The notes: a model not told the origin generated them from the letters alone. 64,000 nt of DNA from Flavobacterium pokkalii (GCF_014596575.1 NZ_NASZ01000016.1:32921-96920), one strand, 5' to 3'. Counted from the stretch's first letter, positions 30,275 through 39,767 are shown. Program-made: numbers and translations.

Positions 30275-33200
30275 ATGAAATTAGCAGAAATATCCATAAA
30301 ACGTCCTTCCCTGGTGATTGTATTGTTTACAATCCTAACGCTTGGCGGACTATTCAGTTACAGCCAGCTGGGCTATGAACTGATTCCTAAGTTCGAAATG
30401 AACGTAATTACGGTTTCAACGGTTTATCCGGGGGCTTCTCCGAGTGAGGTTGAAAACACCGTAACTAAGAAAATAGAAGATGCGATTGCTTCTTTGGAAA
30501 ACATCAAAAAAATTGATTCCAAATCCTACGAGAGTCTCTCGGTAGTTTCCATCACATTGACATCTACTGCCAATGTGGATGTTTCGATGAACGATGCCCA
30601 ACGAAAAATTAATGCTATTCTAAGCGACTTGCCCGACGATGCTAAAACACCTTCGTTGAATAAATTCTCCTTGAGCGACATGCCAATTATTTCCATTGCG
30701 GCCAATGCCAAAATGGACGAAGCCTCTTTTTATGACTTGATTGACAAAAAAATCGCGCCGGTATTGTCCCGTGTTCAGGGTGTTGCTCAGGTAAATATTA
30801 TCGGAGGACAGGAACGTGAAATTCAGGTAAATCTGGATGCTACTAAAATGCAGGGATATGGATTATCTGTTCCTCAGGTGCAACAAATGATTTTAGCTTC
30901 TAATTTGGATTTCCCTACCGGAAATATTCAAACCCGCGAACAAAAAATCCTGATTCGTCTGGCTGGTAAATATAAAAGTGTGGACGAATTAAGAAATTTG
31001 GTTATCTCTTCAAAAGACGGAATTCAAATTCGCTTACAAGATATTGCCGATGTTCAGGATGCGCAAAAAATTGCCGAAAAAATCTCCCGTGTAGATCAAA
31101 AAAGCGCTATTTTATTGCAAATCATCAAGCAATCAGATGCTAATGCGGTAGCTGTAAGTGAACAAGTAGCACAAACCGTAGCCAAATTAATCAAAGATTA
31201 TGAGGTAAACGAATTAAAATTAGAAACAGCTAAAGACACCACAATCTTCACTCTTGAAGCAGCCGATTCGGTAATTCACGATTTATTAATTGCCGTAATT
31301 CTGGTAGCCTTAGTAATGTTGTTCTTCCTGCACAGTGTAAGAAACTCTTTGATTGTAATGGTTTCTATCCCAGCTTCCTTAATTGCAACTTTTATTGGTA
31401 TTTACCTTATGGGATATACCTTAAACTTAATGAGTTTATTAGGATTATCATTGGTTGTAGGTATTCTTGTGGATGATGCCATTGTGGTATTAGAAAATAT
31501 TTACAGGCACATGGAAATGGGTAAAGGCCGTATTCGCGCTGCCTTTGACGGAACTGCCGAAATTGGTGGAACGGTAACTTCTATTACCTTAGTAATTGTG
31601 GTGGTATTTTTACCAATTGCCATGAGTACCGGATTAGTATCTAATATTATTACACAATTCTGTACCACTGTTGTAATCTCTACTTTGTTATCGCTTTTAG
31701 CCTCCTTTACAATTATTCCCTGGTTATCCTCCCGATTTGGAAAATTGGAACATATTGAAGGAAAAAATCTTTTTGGTCGAATTATTCTTGGTTTCGAAAG
31801 TATGCTTAGCCGTTTCACACACTGGGTTACTGAAATCTTAGAATGGTGTTTGGATCATTATATCAAAACTATCTTAGTTGTAGTAGTTTTATTCTTTGCT
31901 TCTACCATCGGATTGATGGGGGGCGGATACATTGGTGGTGAATTCTTTGCATCTTCGGATAGTGGTGAATTTTTGGTACAAATTGAAATGCCAAAAGACG
32001 CATCCTTGGAACAAACCAACTTTATGACGCAAAAAGCAGAGGCTTATTTAAAAAAACAGGAATATGTTCATAGCCAAATTACCACTGTAGGTCAAACTTC
32101 AGAAGGTATGGGAGCTACTCAGGCTACTGCTTACAAAGCTGAAATTGACGTAAAAATGATTGAACAGTCAGAGCGTACCGATGATGCCTCAGTTTATGCA
32201 GCCAAAATGAAACGCCAATTGGAAAAAGTATTGGTGGGTGCCAAAGTAAAAACTGTTCCTGTTGGTATTATGGGAACTGCCGAAGACGCTAAATTAGGAT
32301 TGATTGTAACCGGTCCAAATGTAGAAAGTGCCATGAAATTTGCCAAATTGGCCGAAGCCGAATTACGTAAAATCCCAGGAACTACCGAGATTAAACTAAC
32401 CGTTGAAGACGGAAATCCGGAAATTAACGTTCAGGTGGATCGTGATAAAATGGCGGCCTTAGGATTGAACCTTCAAACGGTGGGTATGACCATGCAAACA
32501 GCCTACAGCGGGAATACCGATGGCAAATTCCGTGCTGGTGAATACGAATACGACATCAATATTAAATACAATGCTTTTGACCGTAAAAATATTGACGATG
32601 TAAGTAATTTGATTTTTATTAACGATCAGGGACAACAAATTAAGTTATCTCAATTTGCTACCATTACTGAAGGTTCCGGACCAAGTAAACTGGAACGAAG
32701 AGACAAAACTGCTTCTGTAACGGTTCAAGGACAAAACATTGGAGTTCCATCGGGAACTATTGTTCAACAATGGGAAGAAAAATTACAAAAATTAGACAAA
32801 CCTACCGGAGTAAACTACATTTGGGGTGGTGATCAGGAAAATCAAAGCGAAGGTTTTGGTACCCTTGGAGTTGCTTTATTAGCTGCTATTATCTTAGTTT
32901 ATTTGGTAATGGTAGGTTTGTACGACAGTTTCGTTCACCCTTTTGTGGTATTGTTTGCCATTCCACTTTCATTCATTGGAGCGATGCTGGCCTTAGCCTT
33001 AACTAATAATTCCTTAAACATCTTTACCATTTTAGGTATCATCATGTTGATTGGATTGGTTTGTAAAAATGCGATCATGCTTGTGGATTACACTAATCAA
33101 AGAAGAGCTGCCGGAGAATCCATCAGAACCGCTTTAATTCAGGCCAATCATGCCCGTTTGCGTCCTATTTTGATGACCACCATTGCGATGGTATTTGGTA

Positions 33201-33451
33201 TGCTTCCAATTGCCTTAGCTTCGGGAGCCGGTGCGGAATGGAAAAACGGTTTGGCCTGGGTAATCATTGGAGGTTTGATTTCTTCCTTATTCCTGACTTT
33301 GATTATCGTTCCGGTAATTTATGAAATCATGGAGAAAATAATCGCCAAATTCTCTAAAGGAGAAAAAATCGATTACGAAGCCGAAATGGTTGCCGATTAC
33401 GACCACAAAGAATTAAGTGAAGACGGTTTTAACCCAAAACACACGATGTAA
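30275..33451 (+). CDS. RND-family efflux pump inner-membrane subunit
   Basis: 1058 residues, normal for HAE1-type pumps. Twelve membrane spans in two sets with large periplasmic loops. The proton-relay pair Asp400-Asp401 lies in TM4 (VGILVDDAIVVLENIYRH), and the second half repeats the pattern (ILGIIMLIGLVCKNAIMLVD). Last gene of the operon; a terminator follows 23 bp after the stop. Substrates cannot be told from sequence. Confidence 0.93.
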   Translation: MKLAEISIKRPSLVIVLFTILTLGGLFSYSQLGYELIPKFEMNVITVSTVYPGASPSEVENTVTKKIEDAIASLENIKKIDSKSYESLSVVSITLTSTANVDVSMNDAQRKINAILSDLPDDAKTPSLNKFSLSDMPIISIAANAKMDEASFYDLIDKKIAPVLSRVQGVAQVNIIGGQEREIQVNLDATKMQGYGLSVPQVQQMILASNLDFPTGNIQTREQKILIRLAGKYKSVDELRNLVISSKDGIQIRLQDIADVQDAQKIAEKISRVDQKSAILLQIIKQSDANAVAVSEQVAQTVAKLIKDYEVNELKLETAKDTTIFTLEAADSVIHDLLIAVILVALVMLFFLHSVRNSLIVMVSIPASLIATFIGIYLMGYTLNLMSLLGLSLVVGILVDDAIVVLENIYRHMEMGKGRIRAAFDGTAEIGGTVTSITLVIVVVFLPIAMSTGLVSNIITQFCTTVVISTLLSLLASFTIIPWLSSRFGKLEHIEGKNLFGRIILGFESMLSRFTHWVTEILEWCLDHYIKTILVVVVLFFASTIGLMGGGYIGGEFFASSDSGEFLVQIEMPKDASLEQTNFMTQKAEAYLKKQEYVHSQITTVGQTSEGMGATQATAYKAEIDVKMIEQSERTDDASVYAAKMKRQLEKVLVGAKVKTVPVGIMGTAEDAKLGLIVTGPNVESAMKFAKLAEAELRKIPGTTEIKLTVEDGNPEINVQVDRDKMAALGLNLQTVGMTMQTAYSGNTDGKFRAGEYEYDINIKYNAFDRKNIDDVSNLIFINDQGQQIKLSQFATITEGSGPSKLERRDKTASVTVQGQNIGVPSGTIVQQWEEKLQKLDKPTGVNYIWGGDQENQSEGFGTLGVALLAAIILVYLVMVGLYDSFVHPFVVLFAIPLSFIGAMLALALTNNSLNIFTILGIIMLIGLVCKNAIMLVDYTNQRRAAGESIRTALIQANHARLRPILMTTIAMVFGMLPIALASGAGAEWKNGLAWVIIGGLISSLFLTLIIVPVIYEIMEKIIAKFSKGEKIDYEAEMVADYDHKELSEDGFNPKHTM

Positions 33452-33473
33452 ACGCGTCCCTTTTCAATAAAAG

Positions 33474-33507
33474 AAACCACCTGAAAGCAATTCTCAGGTG
33501 GTTTTTT
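33474..33507. terminator. Terminator of the efflux operon
   Basis: Arms AAACCACCTGA and complement (33474-33484, 33494-33504), 9-nt loop, T-run. Confidence 0.85.
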
Positions 33508-33568
33508 GTTTTAATGAAAGATTCAAAACTTTTGTTAACTCAATAAAAAACGAAATTCAAAGAGAACA

Positions 33569-33775
33569 CTACGCTTCACTTTGATTTCCATTTTGAAGCT
33601 TAGCAGCTGCTCTGTCATAATTGGAAACTACCTGTTTCAACTGTTCAATAGCTTCGGCTGTAAGTTCGCCTTTAGCGCCTTCTGCCACCCAGCGTGATGC
33701 TGAAATTAAAGTAGCTAGTTCGTAACCGCTGAGTGTAATATGAAAAACCAGATTATTTTTCTTTTCAATGTGCAT
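33569..33775 (-). CDS. Small cytoplasmic protein overlapping the AhpD-like gene
   Basis: 68 residues, no signal peptide or membrane segment. A beta strand (NNLVFHITLSGYELATLI) is followed by helices with many Ala, Lys and Gln. No family recognised. The start overlaps the end of the AhpD-like gene by 11 bp, which suggests joint translation. Confidence 0.55.
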   Translation of the reverse strand: MHIEKKNNLVFHITLSGYELATLISASRWVAEGAKGELTAEAIEQLKQVVSNYDRAAAKLQNGNQSEA

Positions 33776-34175
33776 GTTGTGCCATATTTTCTTTCACATA
33801 ATTACCTATCTGTTTCAATTCGCCGGCAAACTCGTCATAATCCGTTTGCATACCGTTGAGATAGGCACTCCAGCCAAGCGACATTTTTGCATAATGAACC
33901 GCTTCCTGTATTTCTTCATCTGTTGCACCAAAGAGTTTTGCGGTCTCTGCATGAAACAATGTACAATATCTGCATTTAGTTTCTGAATGTAAGGCTACCC
34001 CCATCAATTCTTTGTATTTATTAGGAATAAGTGTTTCTCCCAATTGAAGGTTTTTAAACAATTCCCATTCAAAATCTAAATAAGCTTCGGGAATATCTTT
34101 CATAAATCCCGGAACTATCCCTAAATGCGCTCTGATTTCGGCTTCAACTTCCGATCGATTTCTTGCTATTGCCAT
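33765..34175 (-). CDS. Carboxymuconolactone decarboxylase/AhpD-like protein
   Basis: 136 residues, the short single-domain form. The active-site segment CRYCTLFHAE keeps the Cys-x2-Cys and following His of AhpD-like proton relays (ETKCRYCTLF, HAETAKLFGATDEEI). Such proteins act in peroxide defence or as decarboxylase-like oxidoreductases. First of two overlapping minus-strand genes. Confidence 0.85.
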   Translation of the reverse strand: MAIARNRSEVEAEIRAHLGIVPGFMKDIPEAYLDFEWELFKNLQLGETLIPNKYKELMGVALHSETKCRYCTLFHAETAKLFGATDEEIQEAVHYAKMSLGWSAYLNGMQTDYDEFAGELKQIGNYVKENMAQHAH

Positions 34176-34349
34176 CTTTTTTAGTGATTTTAAAAAATTA
34201 TTTGCAATCTGGATTTCATAAAAATTTGACCTATAAATTTACAAAAAAAGCAACAAACAAAACACAAACAACTGAATAATAAATAGTTAAAAAACACCCT
34301 TAATAATTTACATTATCATTTTTCACGAAACCCATCATGTTTAAAATGT

Positions 34350-34432
34350 TTTATTTAGAATAAATTAAAATAATTTTGTTTTGTAAGGATTTGCTTTTTA
34401 CTTTTGCACTATTAAAATTTATTCTAAATAAA
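34350..34432. promoter_or_regulatory. Perfect 17-bp inverted repeats framing the TonB receptor promoter
   Basis: TTTATTTAGAATAAATT occurs at 34350-34366 and its exact complement at 34416-34432, ending at the start codon of the receptor. Each half is itself a palindrome (TTTATT-TAG-AATAAA). The promoter lies between them. This geometry is expected for an iron-responsive repressor (Fur- or DtxR-type), though the precise regulator is inferred. Confidence 0.6.
34375..34406 (+). promoter_or_regulatory. Promoter of the TonB siderophore receptor
   Basis: -33 TTTG (34375-34378), 20-bp spacer, -7 TACTTTTG (34399-34406). Transcription would begin about 20 bp before the start codon, inside the region framed by the 17-bp inverted repeats. 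Confidence 0.65.
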
Positions 34433-36895
34433 ATGAACGTAAAATCTACCCTAACAATTTTAAATCTATTGTTCGTTTTACTTTTTTCTACCGCTGTCTT
34501 GGCACAAGAAAAAGCAAGTATCAAAGGACAAATTACACTAAATGATAATCAGACTCCTGATAACATTTCGGTTCACCTAAAAGGAACCCGATTTGCAACC
34601 GTAACCGATGAAAAAGGAAATTACAGTCTGAAAAATATTAATCCCGGTGCTTATACGTTGAAAATTTCGGCTATTGGATACCAAAGCCAAGAACTAAAAA
34701 TTAATTTAACCAACGGTCAGCAACTGATTCAAAATGCCACTATCAAATCGCGCTCCGAGAAACTTACGGAGGTAGTGATTAATCATAACAAAAAAAACAC
34801 TTTTGCTAAAAAAGAAAATCAGCAAATCTCAAAATTGCCTTTAAAAAACCTTGAAAACCCACAGGTTTATACCACAATCACAGCAGAATTATTAAAAGAT
34901 CAGGTAGTTACCAATATTGATGATGCACTTAAAAATGCACCAGGTGTACAACCACTTTGGACTTCAACAGGTCGTGGAAGTGATGGAGCAGGATATTTTG
35001 CATTAAGAGGATTCGCTGTTCAACCTAGAGCACTTAATGGATTACCGGGTATCTCAAACGGTAGCTTAGACCCGGCTAACATTGAAAAAATAGAAGTAAT
35101 CAAAGGACCTTCGGGAACTTTATTCGGAAATACGATAACATCTTACGGTGGTTTAATTAATATTACAACTAAAACTCCTTATGATCATTTTGGTGGTGAA
35201 ATTAATTACACTACAGGATCTTATGGTTTAAACCGAGTTACAGCCGATGTAAACACTCCTTTAAATGACGACAAAACAGTTAATTTCAGAATTAATACAG
35301 CTTACCACAACGAAAATAGTTTTCAGGATGCCGGATTTAGAAAAGCATTTTTTGTAGCTCCGTCTTTATCTTACAAAGCTTCCGACAGACTTTCTTTCTT
35401 AATTAACACCGAATTTTTAAGTAATGAAGCTACTAATGCAACTATGTTGTTCTTAACGCGTTCGACAACTTTGAGAGCACACAACATGAATGAATTAAGA
35501 TATGACAACAAGCGCTCATATACCAGCAATCAATTATCCATTAAAACACCTTCTTTTAATTTACAAGGACAAATGTTTTATAAAATAAATGATTCCTGGA
35601 CTTCACTAACTGCCATTTCTAAAACATCGGCAAAGTCAGATGGATATTACAGTTATTTGTTTGAAGGAACAGCTTCGTTTCCGGCAATTACTGATGGTGT
35701 AGTATTTGGACGTTACATTAACAATCAAAATTCGACTACATTAGCAACTGATATCCAACAAAATTTTATCGGAGATTTCAAAATTGGAAACATGAGAAAC
35801 CGAATTGTTGTCGGATTAGATTATTTCAACCGTCAAATTATCGACAATGGTACCGGATATGCTCTTAACGGCTATGTATATATAGGAAATGACGATTTGC
35901 AAACAGTAAACGAAAATGTTTTTGGAATTACCGACCCTGCAAAATACATCACAACCGGAGACAATGGAAAATTAAGCAAAAACGCAACCGATGCTCTATT
36001 AGCCGGAGCAACTGTAAACAACAGCAAAACCAAACAAGAAGTATATAGTGCTTATGCATCTGACGTAATTGATTTTCTTCCTAACTTATCAGCAATGGCA
36101 AGTTTACGTATCGATCGTTTTATGAATGCACAAAACGGAAGTTACAACCAAACGGCTTTATCTCCAAAATTTGGAATTGTGTACCAACCAATTTTAAATA
36201 AAGTTTCGCTTTTTGCAAATTACATGAACGGATTTACAAATGTTGCACCACAGGAAGACATCAACGGAACAACCAGAACACCACGTGTTTTTAATCCGGA
36301 GCAGGCTAATCAACTAGAATTTGGAACAAAACTAGATTTATTTGAAGACAAATTATATGCTAGTTTTAATTATTATAAAATCAAAGTAACCGACCGCGTT
36401 TACAACATTAGAAATTCGGCTACCGACATCACTTACTATCAGGACGGTGCTCAGAACAACGAAGGTTTTGAAGCCGAAATTATTGCAAACCCAATTCCTG
36501 GATTCAACATCGTAGCGGGTTATAGTTATGTAGATGCAGCGATAAAAAAAGGTGATATAAATACCGTAGGTTATCGCCCAACCAGTGCCGGAGCTTACAA
36601 CACAGCAAACCTTTGGGCCAGTTACCGTTTTCAACAAAATGTATTAAAAGGTTTTGGAGTAGGTTTTGGTGGTAATTATTCCGGTGAAAACAAAATTACT
36701 CATGGAGCCGTAACCGGAACTTTCACAATTCCTGAATACACCGTATTGAATTCTTCTGTTTTCTATGGAAATGACAAATTTAATATTACACTAAAAATTG
36801 ATAATATTACAAATACCGATACTTATGATGGCTGGTCAACAATCCATCCTCGAAACATGAGAAGTGCATCGGCAAGCTTTTCATACAAATTTTAA
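34433..36895 (+). CDS. TonB-dependent siderophore receptor
   Basis: 820 residues from MNVKSTLTI; the frame is open back to 34376 but that is upstream of the likely transcription start. Signal peptide ending LAQ, a carboxypeptidase-regulatory-like domain (about 25-105), plug domain (about 145-260, with ALRGFAVQPRALNG and the IEVIKGPSGTLFG segment), then a 22-strand-type barrel ending SASFSYKF. It imports a ferric siderophore using TonB. A hairpin terminator follows and three membrane proteins lie downstream, a common iron-uptake order. Confidence 0.93.
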   Translation: MNVKSTLTILNLLFVLLFSTAVLAQEKASIKGQITLNDNQTPDNISVHLKGTRFATVTDEKGNYSLKNINPGAYTLKISAIGYQSQELKINLTNGQQLIQNATIKSRSEKLTEVVINHNKKNTFAKKENQQISKLPLKNLENPQVYTTITAELLKDQVVTNIDDALKNAPGVQPLWTSTGRGSDGAGYFALRGFAVQPRALNGLPGISNGSLDPANIEKIEVIKGPSGTLFGNTITSYGGLINITTKTPYDHFGGEINYTTGSYGLNRVTADVNTPLNDDKTVNFRINTAYHNENSFQDAGFRKAFFVAPSLSYKASDRLSFLINTEFLSNEATNATMLFLTRSTTLRAHNMNELRYDNKRSYTSNQLSIKTPSFNLQGQMFYKINDSWTSLTAISKTSAKSDGYYSYLFEGTASFPAITDGVVFGRYINNQNSTTLATDIQQNFIGDFKIGNMRNRIVVGLDYFNRQIIDNGTGYALNGYVYIGNDDLQTVNENVFGITDPAKYITTGDNGKLSKNATDALLAGATVNNSKTKQEVYSAYASDVIDFLPNLSAMASLRIDRFMNAQNGSYNQTALSPKFGIVYQPILNKVSLFANYMNGFTNVAPQEDINGTTRTPRVFNPEQANQLEFGTKLDLFEDKLYASFNYYKIKVTDRVYNIRNSATDITYYQDGAQNNEGFEAEIIANPIPGFNIVAGYSYVDAAIKKGDINTVGYRPTSAGAYNTANLWASYRFQQNVLKGFGVGFGGNYSGENKITHGAVTGTFTIPEYTVLNSSVFYGNDKFNITLKIDNITNTDTYDGWSTIHPRNMRSASASFSYKF

Positions 36896-36904
36896 AAATT
36901 AACT

Positions 36905-36940
36905 AAAACAGCTTTCTTTCAACCAAGAAGGCTGTTTTTT
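36905..36940 (+). terminator. Terminator or attenuator between receptor and membrane genes
   Basis: AAAACAGC/GCTGTTTT with inner TTCTT/AAGAA and a T-run. Its place inside the unit suggests the receptor is made in excess over the downstream genes. Confidence 0.7.
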
Positions 36941-36953
36941 AATTGAAACTATT

Positions 36954-37283
36954 ATGATTTCATTCATTGCGTTCAACATTTTTTTAGGTTTTTATGTGTT
37001 GTACAACACCTCTAAAAAAGCAACTTTATCAAATAATTTGCAAATACAAAGATGGATTCAGCATAACCCAAAACCTTCCCGTTTTGTAGGATTAGCAATC
37101 TTAGCAATTGCTTATAGTTTACTCATTAGCATTAAAGCCGTTGGGGTCTCCAGTTTAATCTATTTTATTCAATTAATGACTATTGGAAGTCTGGTAGTCA
37201 TTTTAGCACCGCTAAAAATCATCAATTACAAAGTTGTATCAGTATTGTTTATTCTTGCTGTACTGGTTGAACTTTATTTTTAA
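36954..37283 (+). CDS. Small inner-membrane protein of the iron-uptake cluster
   Basis: 109 residues with three to four hydrophobic helices (ISFIAFNIFLGFYVLY; FVGLAILAIAYSLLISI; YFIQLMTIGSLVVILAPL; VVSVLFILAVLVELYF). I do not recognise a named family. It lies between a siderophore receptor and PepSY-type genes and is probably part of the same iron-handling unit. Confidence 0.7.
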   Translation: MISFIAFNIFLGFYVLYNTSKKATLSNNLQIQRWIQHNPKPSRFVGLAILAIAYSLLISIKAVGVSSLIYFIQLMTIGSLVVILAPLKIINYKVVSVLFILAVLVELYF

Positions 37284-37291
37284 GTCAAAAT

Positions 37292-37594
37292 ATGCCGGCA
37301 AATCCAAAATACCTCACTCAATCCAAAACACAACGTTTTGCAAAAATAACAGCAGCTATTTTAGGCGGCTATTTTGTTTCGGTAAGTTTTCATCTGGCTC
37401 TTACCAGTTGGTTTAACCGTCCCAATATAATAATAACCATGACTTTTAGTGCTTTTATTCTTTGGGTAGCACTAATGATTGTGGCGTTTTTAGCCAAAAA
37501 CGGTTGGAAAATCTGGTTTTTATACCTTGGTTTGAGTCTGTTCTTTTTAGGAATTCTTTATTTAGGACAAAATTATAATCCTGTAGCCCCATAA
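37292..37594 (+). CDS. Small membrane protein, DUF3649-like
   Basis: 100 residues with three hydrophobic helices; the N terminus is basic and the sequence ITAAILGGYFVSVSFHLALTSW resembles DUF3649-type proteins found beside siderophore receptors. Starts 8 bp after the preceding gene and ends 3 bp before the PepSY gene, so one operon. Confidence 0.65.
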   Translation: MPANPKYLTQSKTQRFAKITAAILGGYFVSVSFHLALTSWFNRPNIIITMTFSAFILWVALMIVAFLAKNGWKIWFLYLGLSLFFLGILYLGQNYNPVAP

Positions 37595-37597
37595 AAC

Positions 37598-39157
37598 ATG
37601 AACAATAGAAATTACAATATCTTTTTTCACCTCCATACCGTTAGCGGAATTATCATCAGCGTAGTTCTTTTTGTCATCTTTTTTGCGGGTTCTTTTTCTT
37701 TTTTCAGAGATGATATTGCCGATTGGGAAAAAGGCGAATCAGCTAGTCTTTCTAAAGAAATTCAACTGGATTACAACCACAGTCTAAAAGTTCTGGACAG
37801 TCTTTACGATTTGCATGGCCGAAAAATAACTATTACGCAACCGCATAACGAAAAAGAAGTTGCGGTGTATTTAGAAGCGTCTAAAGATAGTCTGACTTCC
37901 CAAAAAGGCAAAGAAGCAAAATTTTTATACCTTAATAATAGTACTTATAAAACCTCAACTTATGTAGAGAATTACAATCTGGGTGAATTCATTTATCGTT
38001 TGCACTTTTTGGCACAAATTCCCTATCCGGTTGGCTACTATTTATCCGGATTCATCGCCTTATTTTTTCTGTTTGCCACAGTAACCGGAGTATTGGTTCA
38101 TTGGAAAAAAATCATTTCTAATTTTTATGTTTTTCGACCAAAGGAAAAACTAAAAACCTGGTGGACCGATGCACATACTTCATTAGGAATGCTGGGACTG
38201 CCATTCCAGTTTGTTTATGCCGTTACCGGAGCTTTTTTCATGATTAAGTTACTAATTATCGCACCAAGTGTTCAACTGTTATACGATGGTAAAGAAGATC
38301 AATTGAACAAAGAACTGGAATACACAACGACTGCTGTACCTTTTGCAAATAAAGCCTTAACCAAAACTTTCAGCCTGAATCAAATGGTGGGCGACACTAA
38401 GAAAAACTGGAATGATTTTGACGTCACAAAGGTTGAAATTCAAAATTACGGCGATACCAATATGCAGGTTTTGGTTGAAGGAGAAATGGAATTTGACCAA
38501 AAATTTACCGCTATAGGCAAACGAATTTACAAAGTAGCCACAGCAGAAATCATTGCCGAGAAAAATCCGCTGGCACAGAGCAGTTATTTAGACAGTGTAA
38601 AAAACATTTTATATCGTATTCATTATGGCGATTACGGTGGTTATGGCTTAAAAATCATCAGTTTTGCTCTGGGAATTTTATCTTGTTTTGTGATTATCTC
38701 AGGAGTGATGATTTGGCTGGTTGCCAGAGATAAAAAAAATATTCCCGAGAAAAAAAGGCGTTTTAACGAAAGTGTAGTCCGTTATTATTTAGCCATTTCG
38801 TTAACTATGTTTCCGGTAACAGCCTTAACATTTATAATGGCGAAAGTTTTCTTCCCATTAGGACAGGAAAAAATATATTCCATCTACTTTATCAGTTGGC
38901 TACTACTCAGCATTATTTTAATTTTGAAAAAAAATAATGGTTTTACCAACAGATTTTGTTTGTTTTCAGGAAGTATTTTAGGATTCCTGATTCCAATTGC
39001 AAATGGAATAAAAACCGGAAACTGGTTTTGGATTAGTTATACCAATAATCATTTTCAAATGTACTTTATTGATGTATTTTGGATTGTACTTTCAACTATA
39101 ACTTTTTATGCGGCTTTTAAAATAAAAAGCAGCTCCCTGAAAACAAAAAACTCATAA
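37598..39157 (+). CDS. PepSY-domain membrane protein, probable iron/siderophore-associated reductase
   Basis: 519 residues. N-terminal helix (HTVSGIIISVVLFVIFFAGS), PepSY-type soluble regions and further helices at about 145, 195, 350 and near the C terminus. It resembles the PiuB/PepSY-TM family, often linked to ferric-siderophore reduction at the inner membrane. Heme or flavin binding cannot be confirmed here. Last gene of the iron cluster, followed by a terminator. Confidence 0.8.
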   Translation: MNNRNYNIFFHLHTVSGIIISVVLFVIFFAGSFSFFRDDIADWEKGESASLSKEIQLDYNHSLKVLDSLYDLHGRKITITQPHNEKEVAVYLEASKDSLTSQKGKEAKFLYLNNSTYKTSTYVENYNLGEFIYRLHFLAQIPYPVGYYLSGFIALFFLFATVTGVLVHWKKIISNFYVFRPKEKLKTWWTDAHTSLGMLGLPFQFVYAVTGAFFMIKLLIIAPSVQLLYDGKEDQLNKELEYTTTAVPFANKALTKTFSLNQMVGDTKKNWNDFDVTKVEIQNYGDTNMQVLVEGEMEFDQKFTAIGKRIYKVATAEIIAEKNPLAQSSYLDSVKNILYRIHYGDYGGYGLKIISFALGILSCFVIISGVMIWLVARDKKNIPEKKRRFNESVVRYYLAISLTMFPVTALTFIMAKVFFPLGQEKIYSIYFISWLLLSIILILKKNNGFTNRFCLFSGSILGFLIPIANGIKTGNWFWISYTNNHFQMYFIDVFWIVLSTITFYAAFKIKSSSLKTKNS

Positions 39158-39160
39158 TAC

Positions 39161-39197
39161 AAAAAGGCTTTCCCAGAATCTGAGAAAGCCTTTTTAC
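39161..39197. terminator. Bidirectional terminator, iron cluster / MORN-like gene
   Basis: Arms AAAAAGGCTTTC and complement (39161-39172, 39184-39195), followed by T-rich DNA on both strands; it separates two converging genes. Confidence 0.85.
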
Positions 39198-39214
39198 AAT
39201 TAACAATTCTAAAT

Positions 39215-39580
39215 TTAATCCACATTAACGATTGCTTCTTTTTTCCAGTTTTTAACCGAAGCAATTTTATTGTTTGAATAATCTACTTCGCTTAAAGTAG
39301 CAAATCCTTTTTCGCTTTCATCTGTCCAGAAAAACCATTTGCCCACTTTTTTTCCATTTTTATACTCGGCAATAGCGGTTTTGTTTCCATTTTCGTCATA
39401 GGAAACCCAGGTTCCTTCTAATTTCCCTTTTACAAAGAAACCTTCCTGTTGTACCTGACCATTTTCATAAAAATAAGTGGCTTTCACCTTTTTCCCGTAA
39501 GGTTCCAATACCGGTTTTGCATCTTGTGCAAAAATCATCCCTGTAATTAAAACTGCTCCAATAACTATATATTTTTTCAT
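39215..39580 (-). CDS. Secreted MORN-like repeat protein
   Basis: 121 residues with a signal peptide (MKKYIVIGAVLITGMIFA). The rest contains MORN/YwqK-like units (ATYFYENGQVQQEGFFVKGK, LEGTWVSYDENGNKTAIAEY, KNGKKVGKWFFW), a beta-hairpin repeat seen in many bacterial proteins of unclear role. Labels such as antitoxin or adenylyltransferase on relatives are not supported by the sequence. Confidence 0.8.
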   Translation of the reverse strand: MKKYIVIGAVLITGMIFAQDAKPVLEPYGKKVKATYFYENGQVQQEGFFVKGKLEGTWVSYDENGNKTAIAEYKNGKKVGKWFFWTDESEKGFATLSEVDYSNNKIASVKNWKKEAIVNVD

Positions 39581-39608
39581 GATGTAAAATTTAAATGGTT
39601 TCTTTTAT

Positions 39609-39616
39609 CAAATTTA
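39609..39616 (-). promoter_or_regulatory. -7 box of the MORN-like gene
   Basis: TAAATTTG on the minus strand, a full consensus match 29 bp before the start. The -33 region falls inside the adjacent tandem repeat. Confidence 0.5.
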
Positions 39617-39671
39617 CATTTAAATTTACATTTAAATTTACATTTAAAAAACAATTTGGTAACAATTTGGT
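39611..39671. repeat. Tandem repeats upstream of the MORN-like gene
   Basis: Three copies of AATTTACATTTA (39611-39646) and then two copies of AACAATTTGGT (39650-39671). They overlap the promoter of the MORN-like gene, so copy number changes could alter its expression. Confidence 0.85.
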
Positions 39672-39767
39672 AACACAAACTAAAAACTTAACATTGGAAA
39701 TTAAAACACCTTATTCTTCAAAGCAGTAAAAAATTAATTTTCTCAATTTAATGTACATAATTAGTTC

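Noticed and set aside
39611..39671. CRISPR-like tandem array
   Set aside because: Units are contiguous, 11-12 bp and without spacers; no cas genes are near.
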